Below are positions 20,633 through 32,833 of a stretch of 64,000 bases of DNA, in pieces. The notes under the pieces are model-generated. The model was not told the origin of the DNA. It saw only the letters and a program-made list of their open reading frames with translations, and made no database searches. Positions within the stretch are counted from its first letter, which is position 1, and each line of letters starts with the position of its first letter. The stretch is from Heterodera schachtii (lineage: Eukaryota; Nematoda; Chromadorea; Rhabditida; Heteroderidae): NCBI GenBank assembly GCA_023374025.1, contig SIJG01000010.1, forward strand, positions 1,578,703 to 1,642,702, in the 5' to 3' direction. Both the position numbers and the translations under genes were made by a program.

Positions 20633-22159
20633 TCAGTGATCACTTGGTCCGGGAGAAGCGGCGTCGAGGAGAAGACTGAAAAAACATTGTAAAATTGTTC
20701 ATTGGACTCATAAAAAAACTCACCTATCGTCGTATCCGCCATCTTCGATCCGAATTTCAATTGGGTTCTGTCGAGCATTACTAATTTCTTCCCACACATT
20801 GTCCCATTTTCGTCCATTCCATGCAATTGGACAACGGAAGAGGCAACAATCATTTGCATTATTTTGTTGAAGTGTCAATTTCTCCCCAGTCATTTCGTTG
20901 ATCCGATCAAATGGCACAATGAAGTCAATTGGAGACGAGGATCGAAAATGAATGCCAAAAGTAACCGGAGAAGAAGCATTGGAAAATGCCTAAAAATCGG
21001 ACAAAAAAAATCATTGAAAAAAACCAATTAAATATGGATAATCACCGCTTTAATCTGTTCCATCGTTAACGACCACTGATCCACCGGTGAATTCAAAGAG
21101 CATTGGAGCCACATGGGCCAACCATTCGGATGAGGCGTGAACAACCATTTGGTCAGAGCTTGGCCATCCGATGCCATGGCACTGTCATCTGGCGGAAAAG
21201 CTGGCAGAATGGTATCTTTGAGAGAGACAAAGCGAAGTGATGGACAATCGCTGAGCAGTGACGGGGCCAATTGGCGCAAACGGCGAAAAGTGATGGTATT
21301 CAAAAAGATCACACAAATGGAGTGGCGGAGCATTGGCCAAATGTTGAGCAAAACAAAGTCCAAAATTCGAACATTTTCAGTGCAAATGAACAAATCCACT
21401 GTACAAACGGCGAAAATACGACGGTGAAAACGGCGGAGAAATGCGACGACATTTTGATCGATGTAACTGAAATTCCTAAAATTTAGACGAAAAATTCCTA
21501 ATTAATCCGTTTTTTACATGATCTGAATGTCATGGAATCCGATGACTTTGTTCGGCAACGGATTTTGTGGAATTGGCAATGGATTTCCATCGGAATTGAC
21601 AATTTGCATTTTCTTCGTCCCATTTTCTTGAATGTCCCATTGAATTAGCAATTGTTCGTTCAATTTCCATTTGCGTGTCTTGAAGTGTTCATCCACGTAA
21701 AAGTCAAAGCGGCGGTTGATCAGTGCAATTTCCAGGCCAAGCTGAGAAGGCGCAAGAAAATCAAACACCAAAAGCCAACAATCGCCGCAGATAAAACTGA
21801 AAAATTGAAGAATTTTTATGAATTTTTATTGAATTTATTTTACATTTCTTTTTTGTGGGGGCGTCGTTTTTTGGCATTGTCCAAAATGAACCAAAGAATG
21901 GTGGCACAGCCGACCAACAGAAGAACCATGGCAGACCAACTGAAAAAAACGAATTGGGAAATTAATAAATGGAAGGAGGAAAAGCATCAAAACGAGGGAA
22001 TTCAAATGTGAAGTTTTAGCCTCCAAAAAGCTAATCTTTTAAAAATGCTTTTGAAATTTTCATCTCCCAATTCTGGTCAAAATTAAAGAAAAAGAAAATG
22101 CGAAATGTCAGAAGAAAAGAAAGAAAGAAATAACAAACGTACAGAATTTCTGAAGACAT
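20633..22159 (-). CDS. Membrane-anchored F-box family protein, copy F (373 aa)
   Basis: Six exons join without a break: complement(20633-20675, 20724-20989, 21046-21466, 21518-21796, 21844-21939, 22143-22159), 1122 nt. The product starts MSSEILW, followed by a hydrophobic helix AMVLLLVGCATILWFIL at about residues 9-25 and the basic stretch KKRRPHKK. The F-box follows (FICGDCWLLVFDFL; LGLEIALINRRFDFYVDEHF), then KWLFTPHPNGWP, IVPFDRINEMTGEKLTL and LFRCPI, and a tail ending SPGPSDH. This is a second subfamily, closer to the F-box genes I recall from Globodera. The helix is encoded by its own 96-nt exon, which the 59.6-kb relative lacks. Positive charges after the helix predict a signal anchor with the F-box in the cytosol, perhaps on the ER. 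An SCF adaptor role is inferred from the family. Confidence 0.8.
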
Positions 22160-22572
22160 TTGCAGGAACAAAATGACCGGAAAATATAGGGAGAATGAAT
22201 GAATTGAATGAAAAAGAGGAAGAAAAAAGGCATTTTTATACTAAAATATTAGCGCAACAATTTGGGGTGGGAAAAGTCGGAGTTGGGCGTTTGTCGGGTA
22301 TAAAATGGAACGGGTCGTTTGACGCGAATGCCATTCTTCTTTCTTTGCTGTTTATTTTTCTAATTGTCGCATTGTTTCTCAAGGACGGCTTCTGTCATCA
22401 GCAACAAAATAACAACAGCAGCAGCAGATGCTGTGATTTTTGAAATCCAAAAATTGAAATTATCGAAAATTGAACACGGAAATCCCAAGGGATGGAGAGG
22501 AGTGGGGACGCGATCGCAGTTTACGTACGCGGCGAATTCTTCGCAACATTCTCTACCACGTTTCTCTTCGGT
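22160..22572. other. Upstream flank of copy F
   Basis: Includes an open GC-richer stretch near 22380-22560 with CAG repeats (caacagcagcagcagatgctgtg), but no clear exon pair. Confidence 0.35.
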
Positions 22573-22575
22573 AAA

Positions 22576-22678
22576 TACTGTATTTACTCGATTAGAACCC
22601 CTCTCTCGAATAAAGCCCCCTTTCAGAGGGGGATTGAACAATAGAGCCCCCGGGGGCTATAATCGAGCAAGTACGGTA
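22576..22678. mobile_element. Small MITE with TACTGTATTTACTCGATTA ends
   Basis: The left end TACTGTATTTACTCGATTA is complementary, with a few changes, to TAATCGAGCAAGTACGGTA at the right. The ends fall on TA dinucleotides. The centre has GGGG/CCCC blocks. About 103 bp, no coding capacity. Confidence 0.7.
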
Positions 22679-22881
22679 TATACTCAATATTTTTGCCTTT
22701 TTCGCCGGTGCAAGAGCATGTAAACGGCTTTACTTTGTTCGTTCTTTTACGCAGTTTTGTTTCTTCCCATTTCATTCATCGCGCATGACTGCCTGCACAT
22801 TTGTCGGTAAAATTAGAAAATTTGTTATGCCTTAGTATGGTTTTAATTTTTTGAAATTTTCTGGCAAATCGAAAACACTTA

Positions 22882-23753
22882 TGGTAGGCTGCTCCCAATT
22901 GCTATTTGCTTTGATAAAACTTTTCAATTAAATCTTTTATGCTTAATGTTTTGATGTTTTTTATAGCATTTTCTGTGGGCTTTCCAAAGGCATCATTATC
23001 TTATCTAGGGAATATTTAGTCACGGAGCAACTTTCGCCTGAGTGTACCACACCCTATTTTTGGGTGGTCATAAGTTATGGTAGAAATGTTTATTCGATAA
23101 TAACTCAATTTAAAGCTCGCAGAAAAATCTGAAATAATCCATGCTTAACAAACTTTTGATGCTAATAAAAAGTCTACAAAAAGTACTGTATTTCTGAAGG
23201 AAAAAGTGCATTTTACAGTAGAACTGATCAACATATAAATTGAAGTCCCCATACCTCAGCGAGTATAAGTCGTATACCCAACATTCAAAGGCAATTCTGT
23301 AGAGAATTTTGTACTCCTTATGATAGGCCTACTCAAAATTTCTAAAAAAAATTCCCAACCCCCTAAGAATTTTTTTTCAAAAATTTCCCCGATTTTCAGT
23401 GTATTTTGGGGTGGCCAGATCACCATGAAGGAGTGATCTGATCAAGTGGGTGCAAAAGACTTTTTTGATCAGCATCAAAGGTTTGTTAAGCATGGATTAT
23501 TTCAGATTTTTCTGCGAGCTTTAAATTGAGTTATTATCGAATAAACATTTCTATCATAAACTTATGACCACCCAAAAATAGGGTGTGGTACACTCAGGCG
23601 AAAGTTGCTCCGTGACTAAATATTCCCTAGATAAGATAATGATGCCTTTGGAAAGCCCACAGAAAATGCTATAAAAAACATCAAAACATTAAGCATAAAA
23701 GATTTAATTGAAAAGTTTTATCAAAGCAAATAGCAATTGGGAGCAGCCTACCA
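22882..23753. mobile_element. TA-flanked element with about 300-bp inverted repeats
   Basis: The arms 22882-23178 and 23458-23753 are near-perfect complements. The ends are TGGTAGGCTGCTCCCAATTG and its complement, each next to a TA. Long arms plus TA fit a Tc1/mariner-type or fold-back non-autonomous element. The roughly 280-bp centre has no long frame. Confidence 0.85.
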
Positions 23754-23876
23754 TAAACATATGACCATGACTGTATAAGGCTTTATCCAGCATAAAGTTG
23801 GCAAATAATTGCTATATTTTGCTGACAAGGGTCATCACAACAAATAATAAATTTATATAAAGCATAATGATTTATA

Positions 23877-24072
23877 TTGGCGGATTTATAAAAGGCGCAT
23901 GGTGGGGTGCGCTTGGTGGCGGATTTATAAAACTGCGTAAACCCATTTTGGCTGGATTTATAAAACGCGCATGGTGGGGTTGCGCATGGTGGCGGATTTA
24001 TAAAATGCGTAAACCCATTTTGGCGGATTTATAAAACGCGCATGAGTGGCGGAATTTATAAAACGCGTCAGC
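23877..24072. repeat. Tandem repeat of GCGGATTTATAAAA..GCGCATGGTGG
   Basis: About 2.5 units of roughly 75 bp, alternating 'ggcggatttataaaa', 'gcgcatggtgggg' and 'tgcgtaaacccattttggc'. It abuts the 3' end of F-box relic H. Confidence 0.75.
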
Positions 24073-24087
24073 ACGCATTGGTGTCAC

Positions 24088-24800
24088 CCCACTAACTCAA
24101 ATCTGACTTTGTTCAATTTGTCGTCGTTTTCCCATTGAATCGTCGCCGCCTTTTCACTAATTGGGCATCGCTTCAACAGCCAACTAGCAGCAGAACGTGG
24201 CACTTTCTTCAAAGTCAGCTTTTCCTTGGTTCGTTCGTTCACCAATTCAAATGGCACCATTGGTGTTTTAGACACTGCAAACTGAATACTGTAGATGACA
24301 GAATAATCGGTGGCACTGAATCGGTATTATGCCATATGAGAATGTGACTAACAATAAACACACACCTCCTTAAAACTGTTGACCCAAGATACGTTCGCTT
24401 CTTCGTCAAAATCCACACAAACTAAGTGGAGAATTAAAGTAATGCAATCGCTTCGGTTGGCATCTTTTGTCGGGGTGTGCAGCCATTTGGACAACACTTG
24501 GCCGGAAGTTGCATTTGGTCCATCGTCAGCAATTCCATCGGGGAACAGCCGACCAGATTCGATTGAATGGCATCGCTTTCAGTTTTTCGTCTGATGAATA
24601 ATTCACATTGAATTCCAAATTGGTGCCACTTCTGTCCCAAATTTGCTTGTTGGAACGGAGAAATGCAATGACGGAGTGGTCAATGTAGCTGAAGAAATAT
24701 AAATATGCATTAAAATACCCAAAAAAGTTAAAATTACGCAATCCAAAGATGCTTAAAGCGGATTTTGTTTGGCAACGGACGCTCCGTCAGAGGAAAAATG
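24088..24800 (-). pseudogene. F-box family relic H, truncated
   Basis: Exon 4 (about 24088-24327) keeps [16 protein letters not shown] and [15 protein letters not shown]. Exon 3 (24366-24688, 323 nt) starts [18 protein letters not shown] but lacks about 120 nt in the middle, including IWDVFxREIWP, and the loss shifts the frame. Only the last roughly 15 codons of exon 2 remain (24738-24800). Exons 1 and 5 and the F-box are gone. Confidence 0.8.
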
Positions 24801-25204
24801 TGGTTTTGAGTTAAATTATAATTTATTTTTAAACCTTTTCCGCCCAAAGAATTTCTTCGTATTCGGCTACATTTTGCGCTCAAATAATTATTGTTAATTG
24901 TTAACAAAATCAATTGATAAATATTTTCGTTATTAATGCGAGTGGTTTTAGGCTATTTCAGAATTTTTTCAAAATTGCAGGTTTATGCATAAGACGGCTA
25001 CAGATTTTTATCTACAGAATTTCCTCATATACGACTATTCAATTCCTGCCTTTCTTTCTGCGTAGCGTTAATATTTAATGGAAAATAAACGCAAAAGAAA
25101 GAATAAATATTCTTGGGCATTTGTGCATCCAAAATATTAGGCCAATGGAAAATATTGCCCTTTTCAACCCCGTACATTATATAAATTGCGTCAGAGCAAT
25201 AAAT
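24801..25204. other. AT-rich spacer
   Basis: No supported gene or repeat ends. Confidence 0.4.
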
Positions 25205-25363
25205 TAGGGATGGTATTTTTAAGCAAAAAATCACCAAACTGCATTAAATAGGCACAAAAACGGCAATTAAAATTTTGTCATTGATTTTATTTTGTAGGAA
25301 AAACAAAACAATTTTGCTTTTCATGCTTATCTAAGCGTGCCAAGTGAAAAAATGCCATCCCTA
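25205..25363. mobile_element. Small inverted-repeat element (TAGGGATGG ends)
   Basis: TAGGGATGGTATTTTT at the left is complementary to AAAAAATGCCATCCCTA at the right. The termini resemble the hAT MITE at 32390, but I do not see a clear target duplication. Confidence 0.5.
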
Positions 25364-25454
25364 GAAATGGTTTTTATATACATAAATTAATGCTTTTGTT
25401 TATTTTGACACTGGCTCTAACTGTACCCAAATCTTTGTAAAAACAAATTATTAC

Positions 25455-28400
25455 TGCAGTTCAATGGAAACGGCCGACGTTTGAAATTCCAGCAAATTTT
25501 GGTATTTAAAATATTCCCAGAAGTGCAAATCACATGTTAATGTTGCCCTATTTCTTGCCCTGACTTCACCAGCAATAAATTGCCAAATTGTAGTCTCTTC
25601 CCGAACACCAAAATTATAGCGTCTCTCAGGGCACAAATTCTTAGGAGTTGAGTTGCTAAACAAAAAAGCAGTTAGTGCTTTCTACATTAAGCTCTGCTGT
25701 CTCAAGCTCAGGTAGTTTTGCATGATACCAAAGCAAATTGGGGCTTCGGAATGCCATCCCTGACGCCGACCATTTAAACGGAAGAAATTTAATTAAACTA
25801 CATTAAGGAGAATATTTTTGAAAATACTCTGACTCAAAAACTTACTACATTTCAATAGTCCCTGTCGTAAAAATGCGCAACAAAAACTCTCCTTCATTTT
25901 TTGCAAAAGTTGAGGGTATAATCACATAATTTCCAGCTTCAAGTTGAAAATGATATGTTGCCTGCAATAAGCTTTGTTAACTTTTTAATTTCACTTTTTA
26001 GGAAGTTAGTTTTTTGTGTCAGTTTTTAAAAAATAATGATAACAAGTAAAAATATAATTTTTAATTTATCCTGTTTGGCTTATTATACAATACAATTTTA
26101 TTATTCATAAACATTTTGTATATTGTTAGGGTGCGGATTCGTAAGTTATTTTTTTCTGCAGTTTTATTTTGATTAGAAATGCATTTTATTTTTAAAAAGT
26201 TCCTATTCGTCCCTCCAGGGCCGCTGGGAAAAATTCTGAAAACATGGTCCTAGATTTTGTTTCCTATTTTTGAGATTTTATACCAATTCGGTTTCAATTT
26301 GGATGTCAAAATAAAAGTATATATAAAAACTAATTATTCACACTTGAATCAAAACACAAAAAAAAAATACGAAAAAATAAGCTTCGCTATTTTGGAAATT
26401 AATTTGCAAAAAGCAAATTATTTTTATCCCAAGAAAAAATAAATGTTTTTATTTCTTTCATTTATCATTTGCGCCTTTATTTAAGTCCGTTATTTTGACA
26501 TTTTTCGTCCTAAAATCTGCACCGAATTATTAATAATTATTAATTAGCCTTTCCTCAGATCTGCTTTTTTAATTATTTTAAAATTTATTCAACAACTATA
26601 AAAAATAAATATTTTTTTAATGTTTAGATCCTGCAAAATAGAAGAACAGTTTTTTGAATTTTTTTTTTTGTTTTTAAATTTATTTTTTGTTTAGTTTGAA
26701 TTACATCATTGGTTAAACATTTACATACCTCTCTTACTCTCGAAAAAGCCGAGTTTCAGCATATGACGGCAATGGAAAACTCTCGGCCTTCAAAAATTCT
26801 GATGACTCATACTTAAAAATTAATTAATCTGTTTTTGGTCATACGTTATGGAGCCCAAAATTTGTGCGGGATTCCTCGAAGACCAACTTTTATCACACTA
26901 ATATTATTCAATTTCACCACCATTTTAATTTTTTCGCCCTTATTTCGGCCCATATTTTTGGTATTTTCCCCTAAAAACCCGGGCACCCTGACATATTTTA
27001 CCACACGAAACACAGAGAAGCCGATTTGTAATTTGTTCCGGCGCTCCTCTCTTCAATATTTTGTAAAAATGAAATGATCATAAACTCGCTTCGATTTTGT
27101 TCATTAGCCGTAATTTGAATCCAATATTGTGGCTTTTTGACAAAATTCACTGAAATACAAAATAAAAATAATAAAATATTAGTTTAAAATTCCCATAAGA
27201 TGTTTATATGTAATCTTTTTACAATTTTCAATCAATTTTTTTACGGTTTCTCTGGGCTGAATACGGTAATGTTCATGAGTCTCTCGGCCTTGAGTCTCGA
27301 CTCGAGAGGGGTCTTGTCTTTTTGGGTCTCGGTTTCGAGTCTCAAGTATTTTTGGTCTTGAGCAGCCCTACACCAATCAATGAATATTTTTTACTTGCTT
27401 CGTCCATTTCGTAAACTCCCCCTGCTGTTCCATTTTTGGTCCACTTTCCGTTAAACATAACTCCATCAAATATTGTTTCAATATTCCTTTCCGTCATCTC
27501 ACAAACTTCAGAAATTGCGTGAGGCCCCAGATAACATATATATAATCTCGCGAAGAAGCGGATAAAGTCATCCAGCAAAATCCTAACAAATTTTTCCATT
27601 TATTTTTGATGAATAAAATTCAGCTGATAAAAAATGTATTTTACCACATTTATGGCATTTTGCATAAAATATTTTACAAAAAAAGTTTTTTAGAATATGC
27701 TGAAAATATCAATAAAAAATAAATTTTTTTCGAAATACAGCCCAAAAATTTAACAGATCATTTTTTGAAATTTTAATCATTTGAAATCATGCAAAAAAAA
27801 TTGATCCATCCCCAAGGATTTCTTATCAGCATAACAATGATTTGCCGATTATCAACGATGAGTTCCCTTGACTCTATTATGGCATAAGCATCATTATATA
27901 AAATTTTTTTAATTATTAATTCAATTATTTTTTCAGAATAACTTTGTAATAATTAAGATACCATATTTTTGCAACCTTTTTTAAAATTATTTAATAAATT
28001 GGTTAAGCTTAATTAGTATATTTGTTAGCATTTGAGGAAATTTAAGAAAGTCTTATAGTCAAATCCTTACCAATTCCAGTCCTTTTTTGTTTTACGCTAA
28101 GGGCTTGAGATTCCATTCTTCCGTTATTCCGCCCGTTAAGTCGGACATGCACTCCCGTACTTTGCCATCCACAAGTTCTTTATAGCCTCCGTAGTCGTTG
28201 GCATACGCCTTCTCTAATAATACAGACCAAAACACGTCACTAAAAATAAATTAACAAATTAAATTAATTCAATTTAATTTAATTACTCAGTCGGAGGCCG
28301 ACTGTAAAGCAATTGGCCATCATATCGGCATGGAAGTCGATCATCACTGATGACTTCTGTCCATCTTCCATAACGCCAAAAATGTAAGTGAAAAATGCCT

Positions 28401-28813
28401 GAAATTCGGTAAAAAATAGACAAATTTTGGAATTAACTCTTTTTTGACAAAATTTGTTATTATAAAATTTTCTAATATTTTGTAGCTAACAACTATGAAT
28501 TAAGCAAGTTTTCTTTTTTTCGGAATATCTGTCCTCCATGGAAGAAATCCGTATATTCGGTACCTGTTCTTATTTAATACGGTAATTCGTCGAGAAATTG
28601 CCAATGTATTCGAGTTTGAAGCCGCGGCTAGGGCCCAGCAATTCGCGATGCTGCCCTGCCTGACATTCACAGCGATGGGCCCCTGGTTGATGAATTGCGG
28701 CGCTCTCGTAGAAATTTCATGAGATCAGCGCCATTGAACCTGCACTGGTCCTCCAGTGAAGTACAGTTGAACTGACTCCACTGTAAACTCTGCATCTTCA
28801 TAGAGACCATCTC
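25455..28813 (-). pseudogene. Calpain-like cysteine protease gene, degenerate
   Basis: Calpain order is preserved on the minus strand. 28565-28813 has GLYEDAEF, QFINQGPIAVNVRQG and ANCWALAAASN (active Cys of the GxCW motif). 28287-28398 has FWRYGRWTEVISDDRLPC. 28071-28239 has FWSVLLEKAYANDYGGYKEL and LTGGITEEWNL. About 27805-27895 has NDAYAIIESRELI and IRNPWGW. 27395-27599 has FIRFFARLYIC and TAGGVYE. 27002-27149 has FVKKPQYWIQI. 25846-25961 has FQLEAGNYVIIPSTFAKNEG and FLLRIF (domain III). 25455-25655 is a further open exon (ERRYNFGVREETTIWQF). Two stops lie in frame: a TGA in the first piece just before SHEIS, where calpains have W+RPxEI, and a TAA at 28092-28094. The catalytic His of GHAY is Asp. 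Calpains are calcium-dependent proteases; this one is almost certainly inactive. Confidence 0.75.
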
Positions 28814-29430
28814 TTTATAATATTAACAATATATTTATTTATTTTTATTTTTATAAGAATCCCTCTACCTAATGAAGGAATAAAAATATTAAATTTCAAA
28901 TTATAATTTTTTGGAATTTAGGGTACATCTTGTTGATTGCTTGTTTTGTATGCGCTCTAAAATATCCACGCCAACAACGTCAAGGACATTTTTCATTTTA
29001 AAAATTAATTCTAAATAAAATTACCACGCCACAAATTGTTGCGGGGGATAATTTGCATGCAAATATGGTGCTTTAGTTTTTTAAGAGTGTAATATTAATA
29101 TATATGTGTAATTTGGCTTAGTAACATAACAAAAAAGTCTGGTTTTAATGAATTTAAATTGACAAATTCTGCAAAAATTCGATAACATTTACAGCTTAAG
29201 CAAGCCTAACTCTGGTAAAAGATAATGAGAAATTGGCTTATCTTTCCTTGAATTGTTTGGGATGGAAATTCCGGGGATTTCAAAACAGGGAGGGGGGGGG
29301 GGGGAATAAAATGCATGAATTGCAATGGGTCCCAGGCTTAACAAGAAAAGTTCAACTTTTGGTAATTCGAAGTCTATTTGTATAAAATTACGTTAATTAC
29401 CGAATTACACTCAAAAAATTTGTAGAAAAT
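28814..29430. other. AT-rich interval upstream of the calpain relic
   Basis: A G-run lies at about 29290-29304. No supported exon for the missing calpain N-terminus. Confidence 0.4.
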
Positions 29431-29437
29431 TCCGAAA

Positions 29438-29640
29438 TTGGGGAGAAAATGCCATCAATCACCGGCAGAAGTTGCGGCCATTTGCGGAGAGGCATTTACT
29501 GTTTTGGCAACCAATGGGCCAATGTGTGCCGGCAGTTGGGCCAAGGACAGCCAAAGTGCCGAGGACGGGCTCTTTCCGATTGCACTCGGCAACAGATGGC
29601 ACGATGCCGTACTCGACAAAGTGTCTTTGAATAAATTTTG
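29438..29640 (+). other. GC-richer open segment, unrecognised
   Basis: About 180 bases with clearly higher GC than the surroundings stay open in several frames. One plus frame gives an Ala/Gly-rich product (AICGEAFTVLATNGP). I recognise no family and see no splice signals that settle the strand. It could be a captured or decayed coding fragment. Confidence 0.25.
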
Positions 29641-30180
29641 AATAGAATTGTTTAAACAAAATGCCGATTAAGAACTTGCTGATCAATTTAAACTATGGCC
29701 CGATCAGAAACATTCCTCGGGTAGCAAACTATTTCGGCTAAGAGTGTAACATTGATCAGTTAATTGTCCAATCAGTTTATCTGGCTTCTATACCCGCCCC
29801 AATTTGTGATTCTGATAAGATAGGGTCAAGATTTCCGTGGCACAATACCAATTTTAAACCTGGCATAAGCCAAAACAATTTCAATGCCAAAAGAGCCGAT
29901 CAAAATTCTCGGGATTAGCAAATTTTCTGCTGAACTTTGTGAATCCACCTCGATACAAATTTTCCGACCATTTTCCCAGTGAACAGTGTTATTTGGGCCT
30001 GATCTATGCTTATGGGCTCCTCGATAAGTGGTCTTGATCAGTTAATTTCTGATCACAATTTGCCCCTCTGATTGGTGTTTTTGCTTGCCCTAACTCACCT
30101 TACCGCCAGCGTCAGTCTGTTCGGGTTGAGTATGGAGATTGACAGCGGTGAACAGATTGGAAAAGTGCCAAAATGGTGAA
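29641..30180. other. Repeat-like spacer with TGATCAGTTAATT words
   Basis: 'gatcagttaatt' and related words recur (about 29755 and 30037), suggesting a decayed repeat. No gene seen. Confidence 0.4.
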
Positions 30181-30194
30181 CGGCCGCCACTCAA

Positions 30195-30325
30195 CCTAAG
30201 GCAACAAAACCATTTAGGGCTATCGAATAATATCAAGAATTAAAATTTTGTTGCTTTTGAGCTAAGTTATAAATAATTTTTCATCAAATTAAATTGATGG
30301 ATTTTTAAAAAACGACATAGCAGCG
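30195..30325. repeat. Half-copy of fold-back element 1
   Basis: 'agggctatcgaataatatcaagaatt' to 'ttaaaaaacgacatagca' matches the right arm and flank of the element at 14619-14992. Confidence 0.65.
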
Positions 30326-30339
30326 CAGCACCCTTTGAA

Positions 30340-30665
30340 TTACTCAATATGAAGGTCCTTAATGCGAATTTTGCTGGGCAGCGGACGGTCGGGCATTGGA
30401 AAATAATTGGGCATGTCAAAAAAGTTGCAAATCCAACTGAATTGCAGAATTAAGACAATTGTTGCTATACAAATGACATCGAATTGACCAATTAGGCTCA
30501 CTTTTTCCTCATAATTCGATTGTTTATTTTCTTCTTCTGTTCTCCAAATGCCGCCACAAATGAACCCGAAATTGCTGGTGATTTTCTCCAATTGTGGAAG
30601 AAGAAATTAAGCAATTGTCGGCGGAGGAAAGTTTTTTCTTTTTTTCTTCGGGCGGTGCCATCAAA
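30340..30665 (-). pseudogene. F-box family relic I2, exon 1 fused to end of exon 2
   Basis: Exon 1 sequence (30500-30663; ggtgccatc start context, KKKKxSSA coding words, 'caattgtcggcggaggaaa') is followed by WICN, then jumps to PMPDRPLPSKIRIKDLHIE at 30340-30425. Almost the whole F-box has been deleted. Exons 3-5 are absent. The locus lies directly 3' of copy I. Confidence 0.7.
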
Positions 30666-30848
30666 AATCAATTTGGCTTAAAAAATGTATGAATTAGGCT
30701 AAATATAAATCGTATCAAAGTATATGTATATAAATAAAAACAGAAAATTAATGTTAAACCAGAAAAAAATATATATATATATAAATTATTATTTAATTTT
30801 ATGATGAATTTCAAATGCAAAGAAAATCGACAGTAAAAAGAAAGTGAC

Positions 30849-32087
30849 CTTCTTGAAATTGTTGATCCATACCACAGTTGGTGTACCATTATAACCAAAG
30901 CAAAGCAATCGGTTCTGTTGGCCATTTTTTCTGGGAGTTTGCAACCATTGGGCCAACGCGTGGCCAGCCGAACAAGTTGCATTTGGCCCATCAAAAGCAC
31001 CAAGCAGTTCGGGCAACAGACCATAAGTTTTGATTGAATTCAGGTTAAGATCGGAGAGGATTGTCGGTGAAATGAGTCGACACAAATTGTCCAAATAAAC
31101 ATCAAATGGAAAGCCCAACTGGCGAATGTTTGGCGCAAAAATGGGCCAAATTTCACGGACAAAAACATCCAAAATCGGCTGGACATCGTTGTTGGGTTTA
31201 CACACCGACAAACCCAAATTGGTGCCTCTTCTGGCGAAAATTTGCTGATTGGAGCGGAGAAAATTGATCACGGAATGATCAATGTACCTGAAAAGAGTAA
31301 TCCGGCACTTTTGCTATTAATCCTCCGACCCCCTAAAAATTCCCAAAGAGAGGAGGACCCTTTAGGATATGAAATTGGTGGGTGAAATAGATGTAAATTT
31401 GTGATTAGCGACCCCATAAGGTAAAACAAAAGGGTTGCCCTTGGATTTTTTTTGAGGGGGGGGGGGGGGGGGGGGGGTAAAGCAAAAATGCCAAAAATTC
31501 TTTGAATTACTCAATCCGAAGGTCTTCAAAGCGAATTTTTCTTGGCAACGGACAGTCGGGCAAAGGAAAATCCACCGAATTGCCAATGCCGGTAAGCGCA
31601 CAAAGTTTAGGTTCTCCCGTGCCAATGTCATTTTGAATTGTGATTGGTCTCAAAAGTGGTAATTGGCTTTTGCCATCGAAATGTTTGTCCACTAAACCAT
31701 CGAAACGTGGAGAAATCAGTGCCATTTTGAGGCAGAGTTGAGGAAGGTCAAAAAATGGGAAAATGTCCATCCAAACATCGCTACAAATCCAGCTGAAAGT
31801 GTGAAATTACTTTTTATTTTTTACATTTTTTAGGAAAGCGTTTTTTGGCCCTTATGAAAGCCAAAAGAGGGCCTTTTAATTAAATCTCTTCTTAAAATTG
31901 TAAGACAAAATGCTAATTTCCCTTTTTTTGGTTTAGACTTTTTTCCACATATTCCCCGATGAATTAATTATTTTATTAGGTAATTATTTATTTGCATGGC
32001 TAACCGAACACTTAGAATTAGGCATTTCTGCTGCTGGTCGTCGGCGGAAGAAGAAAATTTTGTCTTTTTTTGAACGGGTGGTTCCAT
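30849..32087 (-). pseudogene. F-box family copy I, lacking exons 4 and 5
   Basis: Exon 2 (31511-31792: WICSDVWMDIFPFF; LCLKMALISPRFDGLVDKHF) and exon 3 (30849-31287: INFLRSNQQIFARR; FVREIWPIFAPNIRQ; QWLQTPRKNGQQN) join in frame. The KWLHTP motif is altered to QWLQTP. A short first exon starts at the ATG at 32087 (MEPPVQKKTKFSSSADDQQQ), but I cannot place a donor that keeps the usual phase. No exon 4 or 5 lies between 30849 and the next locus. Intron 2 contains a long G-run (about 31448-31478). Confidence 0.75.
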
Positions 32088-32099
32088 TAATAATTTTAT

Positions 32100-32380
32100 T
32101 AAATAAAAATAATTTTACCCTATAATTTAATTAAAATTTAAAAAAAAATTGTAAAAAATGCAGAAAAATTACGAAAACTTTATTAAATATGCAGGAAGCC
32201 ATGAAAATGATAAATTGAGTTTGGAACTTTTTAAATTTAAAAACTATGAATAATTTTAAAAAACAATAGAAACAAAGTAATTTCCATATTAAAATGAAGA
32301 GATAGTAAGGCAAAGTTTATATATTATTTTGAGGATTTATATGTAGGGAGCATAGCTGTGCAAATTGAAAAGGCGGATGT
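32100..32380. other. AT-rich spacer
   Basis: No supported feature. Confidence 0.4.
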
Positions 32381-32389
32381 GGTGGGTGA

Positions 32390-32494
32390 CAGGGAAGGCA
32401 TTCCGAGGCCCCAAAATTTTTCGGAAATCGGAATTCTGACTCCAAAAATGTCGGAAATCGGAAGTCGGAAATCAGAATTTCCGTCCCATCCCTG
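32390..32494. mobile_element. 105-bp hAT-type MITE
   Basis: Starts CAGGGAAGGCATTCCGA, ends CCCATCCCTG. The 8 bases on each side (GTGGGTGA, GTGGGTGC) match at 7 of 8 positions. The body repeats 'tcggaaatcggaa'. Confidence 0.65.
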
Positions 32495-32833
32495 GTGGGT
32501 GCGGTCAATTTGGTCGCGTCATGACGCCGAATTCAAGAGGTCAACTGGGCGGGGGGGGGGGGGGGGGGGGACGGGGGTTGAGGAAAGGAATGACGAGGAA
32601 AGGGCAAAAAGGAAAAAATATGAAATGGGGGAAAATGCCCCCCCCCCCTCCGCCGTAACTGGACAATCCGTCAGTGGACAATGGGACTAAAAAAATTGTT
32701 GCAAACATCGGCCTCCCTCCCTCCGCGGATTACAAAGTCGAAAAAGTCTAACACAAGACACATTTCCTTTAACATTTGGTATCATTCGAAAGCCCACAAA
32801 AAATACTACAATGAAAACCGAAATCTTTTGTGA

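Noticed and set aside
32390..32700. A coding gene in the GC-rich stretch with long G and C runs
   Set aside because: The frame runs through a MITE and homopolymers; no family signal.
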